From a virus, in the IMG/VR virus record IMGVR_UViG_3300027833_000047, positions 1 through 62,802 of that record: 62,802 nucleotides of DNA. One strand, 5' to 3'. Every line of letters begins with the position of its first letter. Positions within the stretch are counted from its first letter, which is position 1. The notes beneath the pieces are model-generated. The model ran no database searches. It saw only the letters and a program-made list of their open reading frames with translations, and had not been told where the DNA came from. Made by a program: the position numbers and the translations under genes. Shown here piece by piece: positions 55,526 through 62,802 of the stretch.

Positions 55526-57088
55526 ATGGAGTTCAAAAGGTTAAAAGACAAAATCTCATTAATTGAACATAAAATTAATAGTCGAGAAAATTTAACTAAA
55601 GTTAATCCTATTATCTCGCACACTCCCAAACAAATTTTAACAGAAATGAAAAAAATTGGTATAGAAGAATTACCGTACTCTTATTCTGCCTTAGAGAGAT
55701 TTATAGATTCAGAAACTATGGATACTCACTATAATAAACATTATAAAGGATACGTAAAAAAATTAAATGACGCTCTTTCAAGTAGAGTCGATGGAAATAT
55801 TGAATTAGAACAACTAGTAAAAGGTATTTCAAGGTATAATAAAACAATTAGAGATAATGCGGGTGGAGCATTTAACCACGCATTATTTTGGAAAATTATG
55901 TCACCTAAAAAACAAAGAGCTGAAGGTGCGGTATATGAAAAAATAATTAAAGATTTTGGAAGTTTTCCTAAATTTAAAAAAATATTTAGTAATGAGGCCA
56001 TTAAAAATTTTGGCTCAGGATGGACTTGGTTAGTAGTGACTAAGGAAGGTAAATTAAAAGTTATGTCCACCCCTAATCAGGACAACCCATTAATGAATGT
56101 GGTTAAAAATGGAGGTTACCCAATCCTTTGTTTAGATACGTGGGAACACGCATATTATTTAAAATATCGCAACAAAAGAGACGAATATGTTAGAAATTTT
56201 TGGACAATAATTAATTGGGATTATGTTAATGAATTATATCTAAATCAAACCTCTAAAAAATTAACTGAGACTAAGATAGTAAAAAACATCATCTCTGAAG
56301 GGGCGAGTGCGGGTTGTAATAGAAACCAAGTACAAACATATCGAAGATTATTTAATACAAACCCTGAAATCAAAAAACGTTTTATGTATACTATAATGGA
56401 CATTTTAAAAGAAGTGTTTTCGGAATACTGGTATGAAAAAAATAAATACGATAAAGGTCAAATGTCAGGAATTTACGATTATGAACAAAAAGGTCGTTCT
56501 GTTATTAATAAGTTAAATACTAACTACACATCATTTTGTACTTTAGTTAGCGACACTAACCAGTATTTAAGAAAATATGGTATTGATGCAATTAACTTTA
56601 ATGATAAAAACCGTAAAGAGCAACTATCTGAAGTAGATAGACTTAATAAATATTTAGTCGAATTAAGGTACTCTATCTTTAAATCAGACTCTCCAACATT
56701 TAAAACAATTATGACGGGATTAGATAAAACTAACAAATTTGGGGATAAAAGAGAGGTTGATGCGGTAGCAAGTTTAAAAAATATTTTCAATACTAGCGAC
56801 GTTAAAAAAGTTGGTGAACTAGGTGATGTGGATGATATGATTAAAGGTATTGATGCGGTTGTTGAATTACCTGAAGGTACTAAAACAATACAAATTAAAC
56901 CATTTAATAGAATTAATAAACAAGATGGTAAAGTTATTGTTTATGGTACAGGAAACGTCAAACCCTATAAAACTGACTACTTAGTGTTTCATAGTAATAA
57001 ATTAGGTACCGAAGTTTTTGAAAATAAAAACACAAAGATAATTAACGGAAGATACGTTTTTAGTGAGTCATCACAATATAATAATTAA
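55526..57088 (+). CDS. Mn/Fe superoxide dismutase fused to a PD-(D/E)XK-like domain
   Basis: A 520-aa protein. Residues about 48-238 are a full Fe/Mn superoxide dismutase: H68 in MDTHYNKHYKGYV, H118 in NAGGAFNHALFWK, and D204/H208 in LDTWEHAYYLKYRNKR, with FGSGWTWLVV and PNQDNPLM between. The GG-x-x-NH and NQD-x-PL forms favour the manganese type. Residues about 240-395 are a helical linker (KIVKNIISEGASAGC). Residues about 400-490 look like a PD-(D/E)XK nuclease core: EVDAVASLKNIF, then IKGIDAVVELPEG and TIQIKPF, with Gln where an acid is usual. The enzyme would remove superoxide; the tail domain may bind or cut DNA or be inactive. It lies between helicase and neck genes with a late-type motif upstream. 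Confidence 0.8.
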   Translation: MEFKRLKDKISLIEHKINSRENLTKVNPIISHTPKQILTEMKKIGIEELPYSYSALERFIDSETMDTHYNKHYKGYVKKLNDALSSRVDGNIELEQLVKGISRYNKTIRDNAGGAFNHALFWKIMSPKKQRAEGAVYEKIIKDFGSFPKFKKIFSNEAIKNFGSGWTWLVVTKEGKLKVMSTPNQDNPLMNVVKNGGYPILCLDTWEHAYYLKYRNKRDEYVRNFWTIINWDYVNELYLNQTSKKLTETKIVKNIISEGASAGCNRNQVQTYRRLFNTNPEIKKRFMYTIMDILKEVFSEYWYEKNKYDKGQMSGIYDYEQKGRSVINKLNTNYTSFCTLVSDTNQYLRKYGIDAINFNDKNRKEQLSEVDRLNKYLVELRYSIFKSDSPTFKTIMTGLDKTNKFGDKREVDAVASLKNIFNTSDVKKVGELGDVDDMIKGIDAVVELPEGTKTIQIKPFNRINKQDGKVIVYGTGNVKPYKTDYLVFHSNKLGTEVFENKNTKIINGRYVFSESSQYNN

Positions 57089-57107
57089 CGAAATGTAGTT
57101 TTCTTAA

Positions 57108-57115
57108 TATTTATA
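57108..57115 (+). promoter_or_regulatory. TATTTATA motif upstream of the neck gene
   Basis: Plus-strand TATTTATA, 14 nt before the ATG at 57130, in a 41-bp gap. Confidence 0.4.
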
Positions 57116-57129
57116 AAGAAAACACATAT

Positions 57130-58242
57130 ATGTCTGTAATTATTGAACCACAAAGAACAAAACTGTATACTCGTGTAAAACACCTGTTAGGTGCACCAAT
57201 ACGTAGTATCGAAATAGAAGACGAAATGATGGACTCATTATTAGAGTTTTCAATTCAAGACTATGCCCAATATGTAAATGATTGGCTAATTGAATCACAA
57301 TGGACATCTCTTTACGGGTTGAACTTAGATGAAGAATCAGTTACTAGGGCATTTACTACACGTTCCTTAGATTGGGAAACTCAATACACTTATGCCTATT
57401 CCAAGATTGTTGGACTACAAGCAGGTGGAGATTCTGTACTTAAAAAGGACTATATAGATTTAAAAACAAACCAACAAATTTATGAAATACCTGCGGGTAG
57501 AGAGTTAAATGAATTATTATGGTTTACAAGAGCAGAATTAGACGCCGCCTTTTTTGACCCGTTTATGGGTGGATTTGGTGGTATGGGTGGTGTAGGTATG
57601 GGTGGTGGTGCCGGTTTTTCACAAATGGGTCAATCTGGTAACTATATGATAACTCCCGCGTTTGACATTTTACTTAGAATGCAAGATATCAACTTAAAAA
57701 GAAGATTAATTGGTGGTGAATTAACTTATAGGGTAACCGCGTTACCTGAAGGTAAAAAGGCATTACATCTTTATAATGTACCTGGAGGTAAATTTGATTT
57801 TGGTAATATGCAAAACAATGAGTACCGAGTATGGTACTGGTATTACGAAACTGACGATAGAGAAGATTGTTTAGCAAAAAATCCTGATATTATTAGATTA
57901 CCTTCTGATATTCCAATCGATGAGATGTTGTGGGCAGAATTAAATAATCCGGCACAGGCTTGGGTTAGAAAATGGTTCGTAGCCTATGTAAAGGAAACGT
58001 TAGGACGTGTTAGAGGTAAATTTAGTGGTAACTTAAAGACACCCGATTCTGAAGTAACCATGGATTATGATTCACTACTTACTGAAGCTAAAGATGAAAA
58101 AAGTAAATTATTGGAGGAGTTAACCGCAAGATTAGAAAGACTAAGACCCGATAAGATGATGGAGAGAGAAGCTAACTTAGCGGAACAATTAAATAAATCA
58201 TTACAATACAGAGCGTTACCAAGACAAATGTACGTAATTTAA
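57130..58242 (+). CDS. 13: gp13-like neck protein
   Basis: A 370-aa protein resembling T4 gp13 and its marine relatives (T4 gp13 is 309 aa), which close the head-tail joint. The N-terminus has the usual helical start: LYTRVKHLLGAPIRSIEIED, then DSLLEFSIQDYAQYVNDW. Later come WVRKWFVAYVKETLGRVRGK and an acidic, helical C-terminal region (LLEELTARLERLRPDKMM). A Gly/Met-rich loop of about 25 residues (GGFGGMGGVGMGGGAGF) interrupts the middle, at residues about 144-166. The gene is transcribed from its own motif and is followed 2 nt later by the 112-aa gene. Confidence 0.65.
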   Translation: MSVIIEPQRTKLYTRVKHLLGAPIRSIEIEDEMMDSLLEFSIQDYAQYVNDWLIESQWTSLYGLNLDEESVTRAFTTRSLDWETQYTYAYSKIVGLQAGGDSVLKKDYIDLKTNQQIYEIPAGRELNELLWFTRAELDAAFFDPFMGGFGGMGGVGMGGGAGFSQMGQSGNYMITPAFDILLRMQDINLKRRLIGGELTYRVTALPEGKKALHLYNVPGGKFDFGNMQNNEYRVWYWYYETDDREDCLAKNPDIIRLPSDIPIDEMLWAELNNPAQAWVRKWFVAYVKETLGRVRGKFSGNLKTPDSEVTMDYDSLLTEAKDEKSKLLEELTARLERLRPDKMMEREANLAEQLNKSLQYRALPRQMYVI

Positions 58243-58244
58243 TT

Positions 58245-58583
58245 ATGGGAATAATAAAAACACGACCAATTAAAAAAATTATTAACGGTAAAGAACATAT
58301 TGTTTCTGAAACTATTGTGGTTAATAATGTGTCTTCCTACACCACTAAAGGTGAAGTCTCAATTATTGTAAAAAATAGTAAATCAGAATGTGTAATTTTA
58401 TTAGATGAAACTACTACTCAACATGTTACAATAAAATCTATGTCCGATTCAGTAGTTAAATCAGGCAAACTAATCGATGAACAATATAATGAAATTAAAC
58501 TCGAAAAGTTTGCCTCAGTTGAATTAAGATATATTAATGGTTATTGGTATGTTATGTCTTCTGATGGGCTAAAGAACTCATAA
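58245..58583 (+). CDS. Small beta-rich virion-type protein, function unknown
   Basis: A 112-aa protein, beta-rich and without Trp-rich or Cys motifs. The end KFASVELRYINGYWYVMSSD is of a kind seen in phage decoration or tail accessory proteins. The first ATG is 2 nt after the neck gene stop, so they are co-translated. Its last 32 bp overlap, convergently, the end of the DNA polymerase gene. Function unknown. Confidence 0.55.
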   Translation: MGIIKTRPIKKIINGKEHIVSETIVVNNVSSYTTKGEVSIIVKNSKSECVILLDETTTQHVTIKSMSDSVVKSGKLIDEQYNEIKLEKFASVELRYINGYWYVMSSDGLKNS

Positions 58584-61383
58584 TATTCATATTTTTATTA
58601 ACATAATTCATATCCACTAATTTAGTGGTACCCTCTAAATACATATAATAAGGGTTTATATTAACGTCATCCCAAAATCTAATTTCAGGGTCAGACAGTG
58701 TTAGTACCTCATCTAAATTATCTTGACTACCTTCTTTCATAGGATACCCCCTTACTAATTTTGTCTGTGATTTAGTAAAAAATGGTCTATCGTCTGGATT
58801 ATCCACTAATATCTCGCTACGAATTTCAGGAGAAAACACTACAAGTAATGGTTCAATACGTTTATTGAACGCCGCCATATAACGAGCAATATTGTACTCA
58901 CCTAATTTATCAGGGGTATCACTAATATATTTATCATCAATTAAATAACAATTTAATACGATTTCTGTAGAGTCGGGAGGCATAGGTTTACCATTATTAA
59001 TCGCGTACTCTCTTTTTTCCGCTGCAGTTGCGTTCCACTTATTCTTTTTCTGTACATCACCATGAGACTTTCTTTCCCCATTATTAACATAATAAATAGT
59101 ATCACCTAAACCAACATTTAACTCATGTTTTATCGCTAATTCCATATGTGCTTGTCGTGACATTAAAGAACCTGATTTGGTTCTTTTTTTCATATGTAAT
59201 TTATAATCTTTTATACTTTGTTTAACACGAGATTTATTTGCAATTTTAGAGATAGGTATTTCTAAATTGTAAATTTTATTTACATACTCATAATAGAAAT
59301 CCAAGAACTCGTGACCTTTACCGTCTAATAATAAACGAAGTCCGTGGTCCAAAAACTCAGCAACGTATGTTTGTAATTTTTTAGATTTAATACTGTTACC
59401 CGTTAATTTAACTTTACCTGTATCGGTAAGTAATGCGTAATTTTTACGAGCCACGTTAATTGTTGATGGCCACACACCATCGGTATCTAACCCCATTTCT
59501 CCCCTCATAAAGATATCATTATACTCGGCAACATCTGCCTCAGTACCTATGTACTCCTTACCTTCTTTAACTAAACCATTTAGTCCCTTACCAATATAAG
59601 TGTGATTTTTACGTTCAGATGGTGATGAAAAGTTTACACCATCCGTATCCATCACTAATGGTTTGTACCCCCTTTTCATAAACCACATTATCATTTGTCT
59701 AAGATATTGTCTACCCGTACAGGTAATTTGTTCCCCCATATCCATATCACCCCACGGAAATACGTGTGGAGCGGATAATGACCCGAAAAATGCATTAATA
59801 AATATTTTAATTGGTAGTTGTTTACGGTTATACTTTTTAGACTGTTCAGGGTCTGAAACGTATAAGTCTGACGCCAATTGTTTATAATTGATACGTGTGT
59901 CTCTGAAATACTTTAACATACTCTTCATTGCTCCCGTTACATCACATTTAGGGAAGATGTCGTGAACTAACTGTATCGATGGGTATAGTGAGGAGTAATC
60001 GAGTTTTAAAACGTCTGTAGAGTACCCTACTGCCATCAATCTTGACAATCCACCTGTAAATGGTCGTTTCTCACCTTTCTTAGGAATCGCTAAGTTATGT
60101 TTATATGACCAAGCTGCCATAATCATTTTCCATAATGTTGCAGTACCCATTGTTGATAACCTTTCGTATGTGGTGGGTACTAATTTAGAAAGAAGGAAGT
60201 TTGCTTGATTAAACTCCTCGTCCACAACCATAGTCTCCCAAATATCATCATAAAGATACCTTTCAATAATGTAATTCCCATTTACCTTTTCATAGTGACC
60301 TGGAAATCTTTCCATTAGGTTTTCAGTACCTGTTGAACCAACTTCTTTATAACCACCTGTCTTTGGGTTGAAATAATAGTCTTTATTATCGAAATAAATT
60401 TTACCAATCTTATCTCCTTCAACATAAACACGGTTTTCTTTTTCGGCCCCAATAAATTGAGTTATGTATTTAAGACCCCAACTTTTAATGTCTGAGTTAA
60501 TTGCTTGTGTTCTTCTAACTGCATGTGCGATATCAATGATATTGTAACCCCACATCATTGTTTGAGTGTATGGTTCCATTTCATTCGCTAACTTCAACAT
60601 ACCCTCCTTCTGTCTTAACTTTTGTTTAGGGTTTAACGTTTTAGATATTTTTTTAATGTCTAATCCTAATATCTCCGCCCTACGAAGAATAAAAGGAAAA
60701 TCGAAAAAGGCTGAGTTATAACCACCAATTAATGTTGGTTTTATACTTGCGATTGTATCAAAAAATTCAATAATAACTTTACGTTCCTCTTCATCGTTTT
60801 CACAGGCAATAACCTTTTCGAAACCTTTATTATCTTTCATCCCTATAAGGAATATTTTACTATCCTCAGGAGATAATCCTGTAGTCTCAATATCAAATAC
60901 GAAACGATGTACCTCATCGTACTCATCGAAACCTTTGAAAAGTCTTTTATTTTTTTGTATTAGATATTGTTCGGCGGGTGCCAGAATCATTATGTAGTCT
61001 GAATTACCACGACCCCATGGGTCTAATCCACCACCTTTAAAAAAGTTTACTAAATTACTATATGACTTAGTTGTTTTAACTAAATATTTTAAACCCTGTT
61101 CCATTCGAGTGTCATTGTGAGTATCTAATGTCTCAATAATGATTCCGTGTGTGGACATAGCTTGTTTTTGAGCCGCCTTAGAACCACCATAAAAGTTGAG
61201 TCCTTGTAGGTTACCTACCCATGCAAATGGAATAAATGTGTCTGATTTTATTGATTTACCCTGTATTGGGTCTTGAATTACTTTGAATATTTTTCCTGAC
61301 GCGTAATCATATTCTAACGCTACAATATATTTTTCAGGGTCCTCTCCATTGAGGAACGTTTCAATTTGTTCTTGTGATACCAT
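58552..61383 (-). CDS. 43: Family B DNA polymerase gp43
   Basis: A 943-aa replicative polymerase with 3'-5' proofreading, a little longer than T4 gp43 (898 aa). Exonuclease motifs: Exo I D164-I-E166 (FVFDIETTGL), Exo II N223 to D228 (GGYNSAFFDFP). Polymerase motif A near 460 (LKLDYSSLYPSIQ), motif B with LPIKIFINAFFGSLSAP, motif C near 576 (PLVMDTDGVNFSS). Motif C reads DTDG where T4 and most relatives have DTDS. The N-terminal domain and YVEGDKIGKIYF segment fit the T4 type. Three other plus-strand genes end convergently at its 3' end; a hairpin lies 32 nt upstream of its ATG. Confidence 0.93.
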   Translation of the reverse strand: MVSQEQIETFLNGEDPEKYIVALEYDYASGKIFKVIQDPIQGKSIKSDTFIPFAWVGNLQGLNFYGGSKAAQKQAMSTHGIIIETLDTHNDTRMEQGLKYLVKTTKSYSNLVNFFKGGGLDPWGRGNSDYIMILAPAEQYLIQKNKRLFKGFDEYDEVHRFVFDIETTGLSPEDSKIFLIGMKDNKGFEKVIACENDEEERKVIIEFFDTIASIKPTLIGGYNSAFFDFPFILRRAEILGLDIKKISKTLNPKQKLRQKEGMLKLANEMEPYTQTMMWGYNIIDIAHAVRRTQAINSDIKSWGLKYITQFIGAEKENRVYVEGDKIGKIYFDNKDYYFNPKTGGYKEVGSTGTENLMERFPGHYEKVNGNYIIERYLYDDIWETMVVDEEFNQANFLLSKLVPTTYERLSTMGTATLWKMIMAAWSYKHNLAIPKKGEKRPFTGGLSRLMAVGYSTDVLKLDYSSLYPSIQLVHDIFPKCDVTGAMKSMLKYFRDTRINYKQLASDLYVSDPEQSKKYNRKQLPIKIFINAFFGSLSAPHVFPWGDMDMGEQITCTGRQYLRQMIMWFMKRGYKPLVMDTDGVNFSSPSERKNHTYIGKGLNGLVKEGKEYIGTEADVAEYNDIFMRGEMGLDTDGVWPSTINVARKNYALLTDTGKVKLTGNSIKSKKLQTYVAEFLDHGLRLLLDGKGHEFLDFYYEYVNKIYNLEIPISKIANKSRVKQSIKDYKLHMKKRTKSGSLMSRQAHMELAIKHELNVGLGDTIYYVNNGERKSHGDVQKKNKWNATAAEKREYAINNGKPMPPDSTEIVLNCYLIDDKYISDTPDKLGEYNIARYMAAFNKRIEPLLVVFSPEIRSEILVDNPDDRPFFTKSQTKLVRGYPMKEGSQDNLDEVLTLSDPEIRFWDDVNINPYYMYLEGTTKLVDMNYVNKNMNIMSSLAHQKT

Positions 61384-61414
61384 ATTATTTGTTTTTTCGT
61401 TTGAGACATTTTAC

Positions 61415-61433
61415 TCACATCGTATTGATGTGA
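61415..61433 (-). promoter_or_regulatory. Hairpin in the DNA polymerase leader
   Basis: TCACATC and GATGTGA form a 7-bp perfect stem with a 5-nt loop, 31 nt before the polymerase ATG. There is no U-run, so it is not a typical terminator for the gene before it. T4 gp43 represses its own translation by binding a leader hairpin, so a similar operator is possible. Confidence 0.35.
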
Positions 61434-61520
61434 TTACTCTTTAACACTTAAACAAATTATAGGTAATGATTATAGAATTGTCAAACTATTTTTTTTTCTT
61501 CTTACGTTATTGCTCATATC

Positions 61521-61874
61521 TTAAATTATGTTAATATATAAATTTTCTCTTATTGGAGCAATTAGTTCACCCATTGAATTATGTATATGAAATTCACCGA
61601 TAAATCTACCTTTAATATTAGTGTCCCTTTTACTCCATTTATAATAAATATAGTATTCATAAGGAGCATCAGGGTTAACTTGTATTTTTTCAGTGATATA
61701 AGCATTATTCATTAGTACCTTTTGTATACCATTCGCTTCATTTTTCATTGAGAATCTTATAGTTGCGGTATCTAAATCGGCGTCAAACAACTTATAGGCA
61801 TCTGTTCGTCCGTCTCTGACGACTTGCATTTTAAGGATTGGTAACTCACTTTTATGTTTTATAAAAAATTCCAT
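61521..61874 (-). CDS. Small virion-associated protein, function unknown
   Basis: A 117-aa beta-rich protein. The start MEFFIKHKSELPILKMQVV followed by an acidic strand (LFDADLDTATIRFSMKNEAN) and YEYYIYYKWSKRDTNIKGRF resembles small BppU/tail-tip-type N-terminal domains from other phages, which is only a weak likeness. It follows the LamG-like gene by 28 bp, with a TATTTATT site 6 nt before the ATG. A role in tail-fibre attachment is inferred from the neighbour. Confidence 0.5.
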   Translation of the reverse strand: MEFFIKHKSELPILKMQVVRDGRTDAYKLFDADLDTATIRFSMKNEANGIQKVLMNNAYITEKIQVNPDAPYEYYIYYKWSKRDTNIKGRFIGEFHIHNSMGELIAPIRENLYINII

Positions 61875-61880
61875 ACTATC

Positions 61881-61888
61881 AATAAATA
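61881..61888 (-). promoter_or_regulatory. TATTTATT motif upstream of the 117-aa gene
   Basis: Sense-strand TATTTATT, 6 nt before the ATG at 61874, between the LamG-like gene and this one. Confidence 0.3.
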
Positions 61889-61902
61889 GTTTATATATTT
61901 AA

Positions 61903-62802
61903 TTAGGCGGTCGGGGGACTATTCTTATATGGGTGGTTTGACGGTAACGCTCCTGTTCGTCCCCATTTCCAAGCCAAATAACCCTCAGCCTTTTCTAACT
62001 CAGTTAGGTCGGTACCACCCGTACCCGGTAAGGATGCGTAGGCGATATACTCACCCATTCGACCATTAAGTTCAACTGATGACCTATTTCTCATTAATCT
62101 CAATTCTTGATTTGTTGATAATGAATTATCATAATCATTTACAGGTGAGAAGGTATTTGTTTGACCATCTATTCTTATACCGATTTGGTTTCCTGTTTTA
62201 TTAAAGAAACATACAACAATATACCATTGGAATCTATTTAAACCTCCTAAACCTGTCCAATCTAATTTATCGCCAATTGTAGTACTAATTTTATTACTAC
62301 TTAAACCATCTAAATCCAATTCACCTGGCCATGTATTATTTGATGCTCCCGCACTTATAGCATAATCTCTTTTTGGTGATTGATTTGTTTCATAACTCCA
62401 AAATGAATTTTTGGTATTATTAGTTCCATCATATCTAAATAAACCAATAGCCCAATGGTTACCCGATGACACTTGTGATTCGTAGGATGTACTCTGTAAG
62501 TAATCACCGTTACCATCAAACTGAAATACATTCAATCCATTTTGAGTTGATGAGTTAGTTGTCGTAGTACCTGCAACTGTCATAGTATAAGTTCCCGCTT
62601 TATCAGTTACTGAAGATAAACTTGTTCCACTTCTTGTATAGTTCGAAGTATCTGATGCGTCAATCCAAGCGACTGGTGTTAATGTCGAATTTGGTGACCA
62701 TAGGATTGGTGATGGAGTTGGAGTTTGTGTTGGAGTATTTGTTTGAGTTACTGTGGGTGTAGGGGTATTAGTCGGAGTATTCGTTGGAGTGTTAGTAGGT
62801 GT
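61903..62802 (-). CDS. Pro-Thr stalked LamG-like protein, N-terminus off the right edge
   Basis: The frame stays open from the right edge (a codon starts at 62802) to the stop at 61903, giving 299 residues of a longer protein. The ATG at 62583 is internal, because the same frame runs on upstream without a stop. It starts with a Thr-Pro array ([22 protein letters not shown]) to about 62706, then a lectin-like domain: ILWSPNSTLTPVAWIDASD, then GNHWAIGLFRYDG, RFQWYIVVCFFNKTGN, and NGRMGEYIAYASLPG. This is the LamG/concanavalin-A-like pattern of glycan-binding domains. It is probably a fibre or surface adhesin; the missing N-terminus would carry the virion anchor. Confidence 0.75.
   Translation of the reverse strand, partial: TPTNTPTNTPTNTPTPTVTQTNTPTQTPTPSPILWSPNSTLTPVAWIDASDTSNYTRSGTSLSSVTDKAGTYTMTVAGTTTTNSSTQNGLNVFQFDGNGDYLQSTSYESQVSSGNHWAIGLFRYDGTNNTKNSFWSYETNQSPKRDYAISAGASNNTWPGELDLDGLSSNKISTTIGDKLDWTGLGGLNRFQWYIVVCFFNKTGNQIGIRIDGQTNTFSPVNDYDNSLSTNQELRLMRNRSSVELNGRMGEYIAYASLPGTGGTDLTELEKAEGYLAWKWGRTGALPSNHPYKNSPPTA
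62706..62802 (-). repeat. Thr-Pro array at the right edge
   Basis: Plus-strand GGAGTATT-type units run into the right edge and encode TPTNTP tetrapeptides on the minus strand, matching the array at 1-2084. Confidence 0.8.

Noticed and set aside
61903-62583. LamG-like gene as a complete 226-aa ORF starting at 62583
   Set aside because: The same frame continues upstream to the window edge without a stop and encodes the Thr-Pro stalk, so the ATG is internal.
1-62802. Complete circular phage genome
   Set aside because: Terminase, portal, protease and capsid genes are missing, and joining the two ends directly is out of frame by one base.
1-62802. Diversity-generating retroelement for the adhesins
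   Set aside because: No reverse transcriptase or template/variable repeat pair was seen next to the adhesin genes.
1-62802. tRNA or other structural RNA genes
   Set aside because: I looked through the short intergenic gaps and saw no cloverleaf pattern; gaps are mostly under 150 bp. A covariance search would be needed to exclude them fully.

Overview
This window is a large, AT-rich piece of a T4-type contractile-tailed phage (myovirus) genome. Recognisable T4 core proteins include baseplate wedge gp6, gp25 and a gp53-like protein, a giant hub protein, tail sheath gp18, tail tube gp19, a short tape measure, neck and tail-completion proteins, family B DNA polymerase gp43, DnaB-type helicase gp41, recombinase UvsX, single-strand binding protein gp32, RNase H-type exonuclease and class I ribonucleotide reductase. 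Terminase, portal, prohead protease and major capsid genes are absent, so the window is not a whole genome. Three signs point to a Bacteroidota host, probably an aquatic flavobacterium: SprB-like adhesin repeats, a ribonucleotide reductase small subunit carrying the ATP-cone (known from flavobacteria), and gene starts preceded by A-rich DNA without clear Shine-Dalgarno sequences.

Layout. 1-7214 (minus): host-contact proteins, namely a Pro-Thr repeat protein running off the left edge and a 1589-aa SprB-repeat adhesin. 7214-22587 (minus): a tightly packed baseplate and tail-fibre operon running gp25, gp6, an 1811-aa protein with an internal membrane segment, four unrecognised virion proteins (one with a PKD-like domain) and a tail-protein-I-like connector. 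22686-30556 (minus): nucleotide and replication block (nrdA, nrdB, gp41, unknown, rnh, uvsX, gp32), bounded on the left by a UUCG terminator. 30702-43331 (minus): two small proteins, a 2219-aa hub, gp53-like, and a 1588-aa baseplate protein with an OmpA-like domain. 43419-53677 (minus): tape measure, small overlapping ORF, gp26-like, tube, HAD phosphatase, small protein, sheath, gp15-like, zinc-ribbon protein, unknown. A lone plus-strand ribbon-helix-helix gene sits at 51415-51564. 53724-58583 (plus): SNF2 helicase, a superoxide dismutase/nuclease-like fusion, gp13-like neck protein, unknown. 58552-62802 (minus): DNA polymerase, small virion protein, and a LamG-like protein entering from the right edge through another Pro-Thr array. 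No stretch over 300 bases lacks a gene.

How it works together. The structural genes build a contractile tail with an unusually large baseplate hub and sheath and several Pro-Thr stalked adhesins. The replication block supplies dNTPs, helicase, recombination and polymerase functions. A directional motif, sense-strand TATTTAT followed by A or C in most cases, lies 4-36 nt upstream of most operon-leading structural genes and of the dismutase fusion, but is nearly absent from the replication block. It is the best candidate for a phage-specific late promoter. The most unusual items are the Mn-type superoxide dismutase fused to a PD-(D/E)XK-like domain, the late-promoter-like motif, the OmpA-like domain in a baseplate protein, the ATP-cone on NrdB, and the tail-chaperone-like overlapping ORF pair in front of the tape measure.
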